Made by a program: the position numbers and the translations under genes
The notes under the pieces: model-generated
What the model was told of the DNA's origin: nothing
The model's database searches: none
What the model saw: the letters and a program-made list of their open reading frames with translations, nothing else
Shown: piece after piece, positions 1-8,103 of the stretch
How the letters are laid out: the number at the start of each line of letters is the position of its first letter
Numbering within the stretch: position 1 is the first letter of the stretch
Origin: Planctomycetota bacterium
GTDB taxonomy: Bacteria; Planctomycetota; JAJSAM01; JAKLKS01
DNA: 34,732 nt
Reading direction: 5' to 3'
Assembly (NCBI GenBank): GCA_023150535.1
Contig: JAKLKS010000002.1
Span: 1-34,732 of the forward strand

Positions 1-1
1 C

Positions 2-313
2 AGGGAGCTCCGGACCATCTCCAATCAGCTCCTGCCGGAGGAGTACGCCGTCATCGAGAAGGCGGCGAGGACGCCTTTCACGAGGGACGGGAGCCCGGAC
101 GAGGCGGGGAAGCGACTCCAGCGGGAGTTCGGCATCCCGAAGGCCCTCGCCCCCGAGGTTCTGAAGGCCGTCCACCTGCCGGAGAACCCCGGCGAGATGA
201 CCGTCTGGGGCGTCGTCAACGGCATCACGAGCGTGGCGAAGGGGATGGCGTACGCCGAAGGAAAAACCCAGCTGGCCTCAGTCGCAGGTGAACTCCTCGC
301 CAATGCGAAGTGA
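2..313 (+). CDS. C-terminal part of a DUF932-like phage/plasmid protein
   Basis: Open reading frame entering from the left edge; its start lies outside the window. About 103 residues are visible. The last third (MTVWGVVNGITSVAKG, then a helix ending in AGELL) resembles the C-terminal end of DUF932 (phage/plasmid-like TIGR03299) proteins, which carry a WGxxNAxT-type motif. This is recognition by eye of a short segment, so the family call is tentative. The function of DUF932 proteins is poorly defined; they are common on plasmids and prophages. The stop lies 7 nt from the stop of the convergent gene on the other strand, so no room is left for a separate terminator. Confidence 0.5.
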   Translation, partial: RELRTISNQLLPEEYAVIEKAARTPFTRDGSPDEAGKRLQREFGIPKALAPEVLKAVHLPENPGEMTVWGVVNGITSVAKGMAYAEGKTQLASVAGELLANAK

Positions 314-319
314 ACCACT

Positions 320-1264
320 TCAGGCCTTCAGGCGAGCTGTCGCCTCGATCCTCGCCTTGAGCTTAACCCGAAGATCTTCGGGAGTTGTCCACTCGATGTG
401 GTTGTACTGCCTCGTATCGAAGTGGAGCTCATCGCTGGCCGTTGCTCGACGAGTCCAGATGACCGGGACCCCGAGGCCAAGAGCGTAACCAGCCTCGAAG
501 TAGACGCCTCCCCGATTGAACGTGAAGTCGGCGACAACCAAGCGGCTCCGCTTCAGCTCCGCAATGATCAGGTCGCAGATCTTGTTGTTGTGTTCGACCC
601 TGTCCACTCTTATCGGCTCGTAGCCACACTCACGGATGGCAGGCTCCATCCCCTGCTGGTACACGGGTGCCATCTCCTCGGAGAACCTCATCGCTACGAA
701 GCACTGGTGGCCCGTTGCTGGAGCAGGCCCCTGCAACTCATCGAGTCGCATCCAACCACTGGTAGTGAGTTCCACTGGAACCCGTCCGCTTGCGTCACGA
801 GAACCGACCGTTACCAGTCCCATATTGAGCGCCAGCATCAAGAAGTGGTGGAACTCGGAATCATCCTTGCAGTGGAACAACGGGTAATCGTCGTGCACTG
901 AGAATTGCGCTGGGACGCCGATACGCCCCATCCTCTTGTGAGTGGAGATGAGGAATGCGTCGATGCGATCGCTGATGCGCCGTGGAACAGAGGAATCCGT
1001 CAGATACCCATCTAGGTCTGCATCCATCACCATCGGCGGTGACTCGCCCCGCTCTGTGTAAGCACGGAGGCGCGCCGACATCGCGTACCGGAACGTGTCT
1101 GGGCGGTGTTCAAGGACCGCCTCGGCAGTGCTGGAGATGGAGTATTGACCGCACCTCGGGCACTCAATCTCGGAGGCAAGCCTGCCTCGATTGGGTAGCT
1201 CCTCTGCGCCCAGCTTACAGACCGGACAGGGGCGGATGATGTTCCCGAGCTTGATGTGTTCCAT
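320..1264 (-). CDS. Zinc-ribbon protein with nucleoside 2-deoxyribosyltransferase-like domain
   Basis: 314 residues starting at an ATG with a good Shine-Dalgarno (GGGAGGT) about 7 nt upstream. The N-terminus has a four-cysteine zinc ribbon (CPVC near residue 13, CPRCG near 35). After a middle region of unknown type, the last ~125 residues hold the Rossmann-like deoxyribosyltransferase/TIR-like fold: CFVAMRF strand, then EHNNKICDLIIAEL, then SRLVVADFT and GGVYFEAGYALGLGVPVI. This set is typical of proteins annotated as nucleoside 2-deoxyribosyltransferase family, many of which are thought to be NAD- or nucleotide-cleaving effectors rather than salvage enzymes. Downstream of an SSB-like fragment on the same strand. 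Known: fold and active-site style. Inferred: a signalling or defence role. Confidence in the fold is high, in the substrate low. Confidence 0.8.
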   Translation of the reverse strand: MEHIKLGNIIRPCPVCKLGAEELPNRGRLASEIECPRCGQYSISSTAEAVLEHRPDTFRYAMSARLRAYTERGESPPMVMDADLDGYLTDSSVPRRISDRIDAFLISTHKRMGRIGVPAQFSVHDDYPLFHCKDDSEFHHFLMLALNMGLVTVGSRDASGRVPVELTTSGWMRLDELQGPAPATGHQCFVAMRFSEEMAPVYQQGMEPAIRECGYEPIRVDRVEHNNKICDLIIAELKRSRLVVADFTFNRGGVYFEAGYALGLGVPVIWTRRATASDELHFDTRQYNHIEWTTPEDLRVKLKARIEATARLKA

Positions 1265-1330
1265 CTCACGTCACCTCCCGAGGGACTGCCGAAGGGCAGG
1301 ATAACACTCTGCGCTGTACTTGCGCCTCAT

Positions 1331-1555
1331 CTACTCGGAGGAGTCGTCATCTTCAGGGACGGCCACTGGCTCAACGGACACCACCCTGACCCTCGTCGGG
1401 TCGATGATGAACTCCTCCTCATCCCTCTCGTTGAGATAGGCGATACTGTGCCGCTTCTCAACGACACCCTCGATCAATACAGGCTTCCCTCGTGGGACTG
1501 AGCGCACTCGGTTTTCAGCAGGCCCTCGCCAGAAGGTGGTTACACGCCTCCCCCC
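1331..1555 (-). pseudogene. SSB-like fragment interrupted by an IS4-type element
   Basis: The frame that ends at 1331 reads as an OB-fold segment: VTTFW, then a polar helix, then PRGKPVLIEGVVEKR, then strands ending IDPTRVRVVSVEPV and an acidic tail DDDSSE. This order (edge strand, KGxPVxVEG, C-terminal strands, acidic tip) resembles single-stranded DNA-binding proteins, although the tip lacks the usual terminal phenylalanine. Upstream of about 1555 the frame stays open but loses SSB character and runs into DNA that codes for a transposase on the other strand. I infer that the N-terminal half was lost on insertion of the IS. The exact junction cannot be seen. The SSB assignment rests on about 70 residues and is uncertain. 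Confidence 0.4.
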
Positions 1556-2988
1556 GGGGGCCGGCCCGCCCCCATGGCGGGACTCGGTTGGGAGGGCATC
1601 ATCGGGGAGACCTACGACGGCCACGGGACCGGCCAGACTTTCCGGAACCCACACCAAGTCCCAGGATGCATTCTGCCGCACGGCACGGGACTTCTCCCTG
1701 GAGGCTCTTGCCGAGGGGGAAGTGGCCGACCTGGTGCGCGGGGCCCTCGTCTCGGCGGGCACGCCCCGCCAGCGGCACAGCCCTCTCCAGCCGCTCTTCA
1801 TGTGCTGGTTCCTCCTCTGCCGGTCGCTCTACCCCACCGACTCTCTGACGGCCCTCTTCGCGCGACTCGGGCAGGCCCTGAGGGGCCGGATCCCAGGGCT
1901 CGACCTCCGCGCCGTCACGGACTCCCGATCTGCCACGCCCGCGACCGACTCGGCATCGCCCTCTTGGCCCACCTCCTCCGCGCCCTCGCCACCGCCGCGC
2001 CCGGGTCCTCGCGGTTCCATGGGTTGCGGGTCTGCGCCCTCGATGGCGTGCGCATGGATGTCCCCGACACGAAGGCCAATCGGGCCGCCTTCGACCGGCC
2101 CCGGTCCGCCGGCGGCGACAGCTCCTGGCCACAGGCGCTCATGGTGGTCCTCTTCGACATCGCCAACCGCCTGGCCCTCGACGCCCGGGTCGTCTCCTGT
2201 CGCCCCTCGGAGAAGATCGTCGCCCGCGGACTTCTCGACGGCCTGAGCGATGAGCACCTCCTCCTCCTCGACACGGGTTTCTACGGGATCCCCTTCCTCA
2301 GTGCCGTCGCCGACACGGGGGCCAGGTTCCTTTGTCCCGTTCCCCGCCATGTCCGTTTCCGTGACTGCGGCAAGAAGCGCCGACAGGGTGCCGTGCTGGA
2401 GTACCGAGCCTTCATGCACGCCCGGCTGCGGCTTCCCAACGGAGGCACCCGCGTCGCGCGGATGGAGGTCCGTGTCATCGAAGTCGAGAGCCCGGGGCAC
2501 CGCACCCGCCGTTTCGTGACCAACCTCCCCGAGAGCATCCCCGCAACGGAGGTCGTCCTCATCTATCCCGAGCGCTGGAGGGAGGAGATGGCCTTTGACG
2601 AGATCAAGACCGTCCTCTGCCACGGCCCCGCGGGCGGAGCACCCATCCCTCTGCGCAGCAAGGCTCCCAAGGCCGTCGCCTAAAGGCCTTCGCACTCCTC
2701 TGTGCACACTCCATCGTCCGGCGCACCATGTCCCTCGCCGCCGACCGCGCGGGGACCTCGTCCGGGGATCTCAACTTCACCAACTCCCTCCGCCTCATCA
2801 CCCAGGCCGCCCTCGTCATGCTCGGCGCACCGGCCGTTCGACTCTCCGACCTCTACAACGAACTCCTCCGCGACATTGCCATCCAGACCCTTCGCCGCCC
2901 CCGTATCCCACGTCACTGTCCACGCCACGTCAGAAGAAAGGGACCGAAGTACGCCATCAAGAAGCCCCTCCCATCGGTGGCGGCATGA
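1536..2988 (+). pseudogene. IS4-family transposase broken by two frameshifts
   Basis: Three consecutive plus-strand frames together make one IS4-type DDE transposase. The first (to about 1925) has the N-terminal helical region DFSLEALAEGEVADLVRG and LTALFARLGQ. The second (about 1925-2683) has ICHARDRLGI, the catalytic-core start VCALDGVRMDVPDT, a second acidic region HLLLLDTGFYG, and EMAFDEIKTVL with the YREK-like glutamate. The third (about 2680-2988) has the conserved tail AFALLCAHSIVRRTM, FTNSLRLI and a basic end KGPKYAIKK. Joining them needs a shift near 1925 and another near 2680. Two shifts at unremarkable sequence point to decay rather than programmed frameshifting. I could not identify terminal inverted repeats or a target duplication, so element borders are left open. 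It sits between the SSB-like fragment and an exported-protein gene. Confidence 0.8.
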
Positions 2989-3018
2989 CTCCTTCATTCA
3001 GGATCATTGGGCATCCAC

Positions 3019-4728
3019 CTATCGTTCCTCTGCTCCTCCAGCACCGCTCTGCGCCAGCGAGATCACGAAAGGCGCGCAGTTCGGACGACCATCCTGACCG
3101 ACGGATACCGGCATCGAGGCGCCCCGCACTAGAACATCTCCACCGTCACCAAGTACCAATGCCCCAACGCGGTAATCTCCAGGCGGGAAGTTGAGCCACC
3201 CAACCTCTCCCTCAGGACTTACAGGCAGGAAGAAGGAGGTTTCGACAGGGTGGACCTTTCCCCCGATCCTTGCAATTGGATCTTCAACAATTGCCACTAC
3301 TACCTTGCCAACAATCGGACCCGCAGCCACCCTGAGCCAATCCACAGGTGCAAGCGACCGACTCAGCCGGATCTCGCCAGCTGGAGTGGCGCGAGAAACA
3401 TACAGCCCCCATTTCGGGTGGAACACCGTCACAATGCCGTCACCCGCAGACTGTTGGACGACCAAGGCATGACCACTGTTGTCTGTGAATGCGAAGCCAG
3501 CCCGACGTAGCCGCTTTACGCACTTCGCCATTCCCGGCACTGTTGGATTCCCGTTCCGGTAGTAATCAGGAAGCGAGCCACCGATTAGACCCGAAGCGCC
3601 ATTCAGGATCTGAACAATGTCATTGAGACCTAATTTCACAGGAAACACTATGGCCCCGGCAACAGGACTTCCGGCTACATCCCGCACGTAGACCTGAGTC
3701 TCTTCCGCGGGGACTTCTTGGAAATCAAGCTCGATACCCCGGTGGCTTTCGACACGGACGCTCTGAATGGCCGGGGGACGAGAGCTAAAGCAAGCCAATA
3801 CTCTATAGGCCCCTGGCGGCACACAGTCGAGAGTTACGATCCCTTCCCTCACTGACACCAATGGAAATGCCGTGTACTTTAGAACGTCAACTATGCCAGT
3901 GCTCTTCGCAATGCCAGGCACGCTCCAGTCGGGAAAGGCGGAAAGGAGAACGGGGGTTTCCTTAAGTCCGTTAGACATTGCCAATTTAGCCGTAATAAAG
4001 GCCACCGGACTCCCTTTGACAACGCGATGATCTCCGTCCGTCGCCTCTCGAAGGTCGATTTCAATGGGAGACTCGTCAAAAGTGTACCCGCGCCCCTGGG
4101 GATACACGTACGCCCTACCTTCGCACGGGTGAAGGGGAATTGAGAGCTGGCCATCAGGATCCGATTGCGCAGCATCTTCGGAGACAACACCGCCGAGTCG
4201 TGGGTCGGAAACTCCAACGGTAACGGGGTATCCTGCAATGGCCGAACCGTCCGGCCTCTTGAACACCAGAGTTGCCGTGCCATGTGCTTGCGCCTTCTGC
4301 AAAGCGAATTCAAGACGGACACGGCCCGACTCGTCGACTTCTGCGCGCGCAGATGCTTCCGTGTATCCGTATTTCCAACAATAGAGGGTCGTACTTGACT
4401 TGACGAATTCACGCATCACCTCTTTACGGAAGGCCCCCATACTGTCGGATAGAATCCAAAACTCACCGTTCGCTGGTCGGATCGAAGCCCCAGAAATGGG
4501 ACTGCCGCTCTTGTCGGAGACACTCCCCTCTATCCACACCTCATAAAATTCATCTGACTGCTCCGATGGCTGCGCAGTTGGACTTGCTGCGAGCTGGCTC
4601 GGATGGGTTGGTAGCCGGTCCACCTCAGACCAAGGCCCACTGCAAACAGCCAGTAGACCGGCTACCAAGGCCATGGTGACGAGGACAAGCACTACCAGTA
4701 TCCGCACTCGCTTGCCGAAGTCGACCAT
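3019..4728 (-). CDS. Membrane-anchored protein with carboxypeptidase-regulatory-like domains
   Basis: 569 residues. A single hydrophobic segment (about residues 8-28) follows a short basic N-terminus and would anchor the protein with its bulk outside. The LAVC end of that segment is not a proper lipobox, because V occupies the -1 position. After a low-complexity linker comes a domain starting WIEGSVSDKSGSPISGASIR, the standard opening of CarboxypepD_reg-like (transthyretin/Cna-B-like) beta-sandwiches. At least two more GxxV/SPVAGA-type repeats occur (near residues 350-360 and 400-430). No enzyme motif was seen. It is the second gene of a pair: the upstream gene on the same strand ends 30 nt before this start, so both are probably one transcript. 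Likely a cell-surface structural or adhesive protein. The specific role is unknown. Confidence 0.7.
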   Translation of the reverse strand: MVDFGKRVRILVVLVLVTMALVAGLLAVCSGPWSEVDRLPTHPSQLAASPTAQPSEQSDEFYEVWIEGSVSDKSGSPISGASIRPANGEFWILSDSMGAFRKEVMREFVKSSTTLYCWKYGYTEASARAEVDESGRVRLEFALQKAQAHGTATLVFKRPDGSAIAGYPVTVGVSDPRLGGVVSEDAAQSDPDGQLSIPLHPCEGRAYVYPQGRGYTFDESPIEIDLREATDGDHRVVKGSPVAFITAKLAMSNGLKETPVLLSAFPDWSVPGIAKSTGIVDVLKYTAFPLVSVREGIVTLDCVPPGAYRVLACFSSRPPAIQSVRVESHRGIELDFQEVPAEETQVYVRDVAGSPVAGAIVFPVKLGLNDIVQILNGASGLIGGSLPDYYRNGNPTVPGMAKCVKRLRRAGFAFTDNSGHALVVQQSAGDGIVTVFHPKWGLYVSRATPAGEIRLSRSLAPVDWLRVAAGPIVGKVVVAIVEDPIARIGGKVHPVETSFFLPVSPEGEVGWLNFPPGDYRVGALVLGDGGDVLVRGASMPVSVGQDGRPNCAPFVISLAQSGAGGAEER

Positions 4729-4758
4729 TCAGTGCCCTGCCCCCGAAGTCGAAGAAAG

Positions 4759-6669
4759 CTACGGGAACTCGGTCATGACATCGACGACGAAGGACTTCGT
4801 GTTTCCTCCGGAAAGCGAAACGCTGACCGTGGAGGCACCAAGTGACGTGCCCTCGACAATCACAGGGATCGTAGGTTCACCCGGGTAGACGATGCCACTA
4901 GCTAGAACTACAACGACCGAGTTTCCCGAGGTGACCGTCACGGTGTAAGACCCTTCCGACTGGAGCGGAAGCGACAGCGGTACCGAGAGCAAGACCGTGT
5001 CGCCAATCTTCATGGCGACATTTGGTCGATCCAAAAGGCTCGGGGGCCCCTGGACCGTAACGGCCACCGTTCCGACCACGACCGAGCCGCTCTTGAAAGT
5101 CAGGGTTGCGCTTCCAGCTGCGACTCCAGCGAAGGTTATCGATCCGGTCGACTCGTCAGCTGGGATTGTGAGAACCTCTGGAACCGACCCCAGGATTCCT
5201 GTTGGCTGCGATTCCAGTTCGACTTCCAACTCACTCGCTTGCGCACTAAATCCGCTGAAATAGGAGCGTTGTATCGCAATGCGGTGAGTCTGCCCAGTGG
5301 CGACCGACCGCGCGGCTTCTCCGAGGACGCTGAAGGAAGGCGATGAAGCCACTGGAATCACTGTGATGGGATGGTCTTCAATCAACCCATCGGGGAACGT
5401 CATCGTGATTGTCGCCTCTCCAACTCCCACGGCAGTCACTTCCACACCCTGGAAAAGGTCGTCAGCCGCGATCACAACGGATGCCGGAACAGAAACGACG
5501 CCACCCGGTGTAACAGTAACCAACACTGTCTGGGGAGCTTCTGCTGGAGTTCCGGCAGATGCGACCAGTTCGGCGGTTCGACCGACCTGGAGGGACGAGG
5601 GATTAAGGAAGCCTGAATAGCGGCTCTCAGGCACGAATGCTGCGGCCATATTGCTTCCGTCGGCCCGGTACTTGTCCCCGCTGGAATCTTGTAAACCACC
5701 TGGAACGAACGGAGAGCCTCCATCGGGAGGGGTAGGGGTCCCGCCTCCAGAGTCAGGCGGTGGCGGATCCTCAGGAACGTGCGTCCCCGGGGGGGCGTCT
5801 ACAATCGTGTAAATTTTCACATAATTCATGAGGTTGCTTGTGTGCTTCATGGTAAGCGCATCGTCTGTGGTTACGGTGTGAGTGAGTCGAAGCATGTGGT
5901 CCGAAGTAGTCTCGATACTCAGAGTTCCCGAGCACGACCCACGGTATCCCTTCATTGCCCATACATCAATGTCTACATCATCGTCGGGACTTTCCGCCGA
6001 CGTCGAAGTCGTCCCCCGGTGGAATGTGACGTTTGCAGTCACTTCAATGCCGGAGCCTTCCGTACCAACTTTTGCCCCCGCCCCGAATTCAGCCTCTGTG
6101 CCAGAGGACTGCGTTGTAGTACCGTCTTTCTTGACCTTCCATTCGACCTTCCAGATCTTCCCGTTGATCATCACTACCCTGGGCTCCGAGTATTGATAGA
6201 ACCTGGAGGCGCTGCCGGTACCCGACGATGCCAAGTTCCCGATGAATCGTACAGCCTGAATCGCACCGATTGTGACAGTGCCACCACAATTCCCAGTACT
6301 GTGAGTGACTTTCACATTCCGCTTTCCCTTGACCCGAAGGTCCGCAGGGCCGATATCAATAGAGTTGGGGCCTTCACTGCCGTCGGCCGTGACTTTTCCG
6401 GTGGACTTGATTCCCGCCCACCCCGACTTCTTCATGTTGATACTGCCTGACTTATGCCTTCCTTCGACAGCGACGTTGCCCTCGCTCTTCTGGATTGTAT
6501 CCGTAGGTGAGAATGAATACTCCCCTTGGTTCCCCGGACCTGTGTCCACATAGCCGCCGGGCGCAGAGACCTCCTTGATCTTGTGAACCGTGTCAGCGTT
6601 CGCCGGTGAGTAGCAGAACAAGAACGCAGCAATACAGACAACTAGGACCGAATCCTGCCTTCTCAGCAC
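4759..6669 (-). CDS. Exported protein with Ig-like/BIG-type repeats
   Basis: 636 residues from a GTG start with a strong AGGAGGTG Shine-Dalgarno 5 nt upstream. A classical signal peptide covers residues 1-26 (hydrophobic VVCIAAFLFCY, cleavage after ANA). The first ~270 residues form a serine/threonine/glycine-rich beta domain that I do not recognise. A proline/glycine linker (PPPPDSGGGTPTPPDGG) follows. The C-terminal half is about three repeats of 80-90 residues with strands such as VLVTVTPGGVVSVPASVVI and GVGEATITMTFPDG, which look like bacterial Ig-like (BIG-2-type or Calx-beta-like) repeats. No catalytic motif. It shares an operon with the membrane-anchored protein downstream. A TTGACA promoter lies upstream of its start. 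Presumably a secreted surface or adhesion protein. Confidence 0.7.
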   Translation of the reverse strand: MLRRQDSVLVVCIAAFLFCYSPANADTVHKIKEVSAPGGYVDTGPGNQGEYSFSPTDTIQKSEGNVAVEGRHKSGSINMKKSGWAGIKSTGKVTADGSEGPNSIDIGPADLRVKGKRNVKVTHSTGNCGGTVTIGAIQAVRFIGNLASSGTGSASRFYQYSEPRVVMINGKIWKVEWKVKKDGTTTQSSGTEAEFGAGAKVGTEGSGIEVTANVTFHRGTTSTSAESPDDDVDIDVWAMKGYRGSCSGTLSIETTSDHMLRLTHTVTTDDALTMKHTSNLMNYVKIYTIVDAPPGTHVPEDPPPPDSGGGTPTPPDGGSPFVPGGLQDSSGDKYRADGSNMAAAFVPESRYSGFLNPSSLQVGRTAELVASAGTPAEAPQTVLVTVTPGGVVSVPASVVIAADDLFQGVEVTAVGVGEATITMTFPDGLIEDHPITVIPVASSPSFSVLGEAARSVATGQTHRIAIQRSYFSGFSAQASELEVELESQPTGILGSVPEVLTIPADESTGSITFAGVAAGSATLTFKSGSVVVGTVAVTVQGPPSLLDRPNVAMKIGDTVLLSVPLSLPLQSEGSYTVTVTSGNSVVVVLASGIVYPGEPTIPVIVEGTSLGASTVSVSLSGGNTKSFVVDVMTEFP

Positions 6670-6727
6670 CTACCACCTCCTGACTAGAGGACTTGCATAC
6701 CTCGTGTCCAGACATCTCACCAGTATG

Positions 6728-6755
6728 AAGGTAATCCTCTCCGTTCCGTTGTCAA
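6728..6755 (-). promoter_or_regulatory. Probable sigma-70 promoter for the two exported-protein genes
   Basis: Reading the minus strand, a perfect -35 hexamer TTGACA (6750-6755) is followed after 16 nt by TACCTT (6728-6733), a weak -10. The start codon of the exported Ig-like protein is about 60 nt further on. The -35 box abuts the premature stop of the truncated peptidase, so the deletion that cut that gene may have created or retained this promoter. Confidence 0.4.
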
Positions 6756-7070
6756 CTAGATTCTGAACAAGTTGAAGAGCCGGGATGCTTCCAAGTGCCG
6801 GCCATAAGCACGGCGCTCGGAGTACTCCATCACCCCCACCGCGGCGTTCGCAGTGCAGGAGCCCAAGCTCCCTTGGTCCTCCACGGGAGCGCACCACGGC
6901 CGGAGGTCCACCGCCGCCGGGAGCCCCGCCTTCGCGGCCTTCGCCTCCTTCGCGGTCCCCGGGAACTTGAGGGTCTCGAGCAACCCCTCGATTTCCGGTG
7001 TCCCGGACGCGTAGTCGCGCAGGTCCGGATAGTCCGGCACCCAACCCATGCCGTGAACCAAGACGCCCAT
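6756..7070 (-). pseudogene. Truncated papain-like (C1A) cysteine peptidase
   Basis: 104 residues from an ATG with a strong GGAGGAGG Shine-Dalgarno. The sequence starts MGVLVHGMGWVPDYPDLRDY, the usual opening of bacterial C1A peptidases. It continues to LPAAVDLRPWCAPVEDQGSLGSC, where the final QGSxGSC holds the oxyanion Gln and the catalytic Cys (near residue 73). TANAAVGVMEY follows. The protein stops shortly after SRLFNLFRI. Family members run about 150-200 residues further to supply the catalytic His and Asn, so this gene lacks two catalytic residues and should be inactive as a peptidase. The break lies against the promoter of the next genes. It is the last gene of the patatin and endonuclease set, 52 nt after the endonuclease stop. 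Confidence 0.75.
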
Positions 7071-7122
7071 GGCCTCCTCCTTCGGGAGCTGCCCGCGCCC
7101 ACTCTTCCGCTGCAAGATCCAC

Positions 7123-8061
7123 CTACTCCCAGAGCCGAACCTGCGTCACCCGTTCCACCTGTTCCTCCGCGCCGTCCTCGAGCGCCGTCAGGAAGTCCAG
7201 CCCCGTTAGCGCCTCGATGACGTCCACGCTCGTCAGGTAGGGCGCGTGGTCGTAGCCTCCGCCGGCCTTGTAGCCGATGCCCTCCTGGGGGTAGAGGAAC
7301 GCGAGCACCCTGGGCGTCTCCTCCTCGTCGTCCGGCTCCAGGACCACGATCTTGAAGAACGCATCCGGGATCCGGACCGGGACCTCCCCCTCCTGCCCCA
7401 GCCACCGCGCGGGCACGCCCCGGAGCAAGACGGGCCCGCAGACGATCCAGACGGCTCCGTAGCGGTCCGCCCATGCGGCCGTCCGGTTCTCGAGGTCCTG
7501 CCAGATTCCCTGGTTGAGGTCCCCCTTCTGGGGACAGGCGTTCAGGAGGGTGTGCGTGTTCCAGTCTGCTTCCTTCCCGAGGCGCCACGCATGCTGCTTC
7601 ATGCACATGTGGCCGCGGTCGTACCCGAGCTGGGGGTCGCCGGGATGCGCGTTCCGCCACGAGTCCGGGAAGTGGTAGGAGGCGTCCGCAGGGGTGATGC
7701 CCTTCTCGAAGAGCTCCTGGACGGTAATCCACTCCGGCGGCCGGGCCGGTCCCTTCGGTAGCTTCCCCGGGAAGCTCCGCATCTCGTAGGCAACCCAGTG
7801 CGGGATGCCCAGCTTGTCCGGGGTCCCGTCCCCGTCGTCGTCATCGTCGGAGTCGAAGCAGGTAAGGAATGCCTTGAACTCCCGGACGTAGTCCTTCTTC
7901 GGGTCGCACGGCAGGGTCTTCCACCGGTCGTGCGCGTAGCCATCGGCCTTCCCGTCCTCCTTGAAGTCGGCCAACGGTGCCGGTGCCGGGACGGCTTCCG
8001 GTACGAACGGCAGGCACCCCAACACTGCGGCCACGGCTGCGACCAGCGTCAGTCTCCGCAC
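7123..8061 (-). CDS. Secreted DNA/RNA non-specific endonuclease (NUC1 type)
   Basis: 312 residues. A signal peptide covers about residues 1-25 (MRRLTLVAAVAAVLG...). Residues 71-83 are an aspartate-rich DxDxDGDGxPD loop of calcium-binding type. GIPHWVAYEM then opens the beta-beta-alpha-Me nuclease domain. The hallmark DRGH (residues 148-151, catalytic His151) is followed by NACPQKGDLNQGIWQDLE, which supplies the metal-binding Asn (about N183). Later YGAVWIVCGPVL and FKIVVL complete the core. Members cut DNA and RNA without sequence preference using one magnesium ion. All motif residues are present, so it should be active. It lies between the patatin gene (42 nt gap) and the truncated peptidase on the same strand. 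The signal peptide argues for nutrient scavenging or toxicity outside the cytoplasm. Confidence 0.9.
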   Translation of the reverse strand: MRRLTLVAAVAAVLGCLPFVPEAVPAPAPLADFKEDGKADGYAHDRWKTLPCDPKKDYVREFKAFLTCFDSDDDDDGDGTPDKLGIPHWVAYEMRSFPGKLPKGPARPPEWITVQELFEKGITPADASYHFPDSWRNAHPGDPQLGYDRGHMCMKQHAWRLGKEADWNTHTLLNACPQKGDLNQGIWQDLENRTAAWADRYGAVWIVCGPVLLRGVPARWLGQEGEVPVRIPDAFFKIVVLEPDDEEETPRVLAFLYPQEGIGYKAGGGYDHAPYLTSVDVIEALTGLDFLTALEDGAEEQVERVTQVRLWE

Positions 8062-8103
8062 GGTGACTCCCTCCTCCCGCTCCCGCGAGCGGGCTCCGAC
8101 TCC

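Noticed and set aside
1900-2690. IS4 transposase frameshifts as programmed frameshifting
   Set aside because: Two shifts are needed, no slippery heptamer lies at either, and IS4 elements normally have one continuous frame.
1829-2707. Minus-strand open frame of ~292 codons
   Set aside because: Antisense to the IS4-type transposase remnant, with no conserved content.
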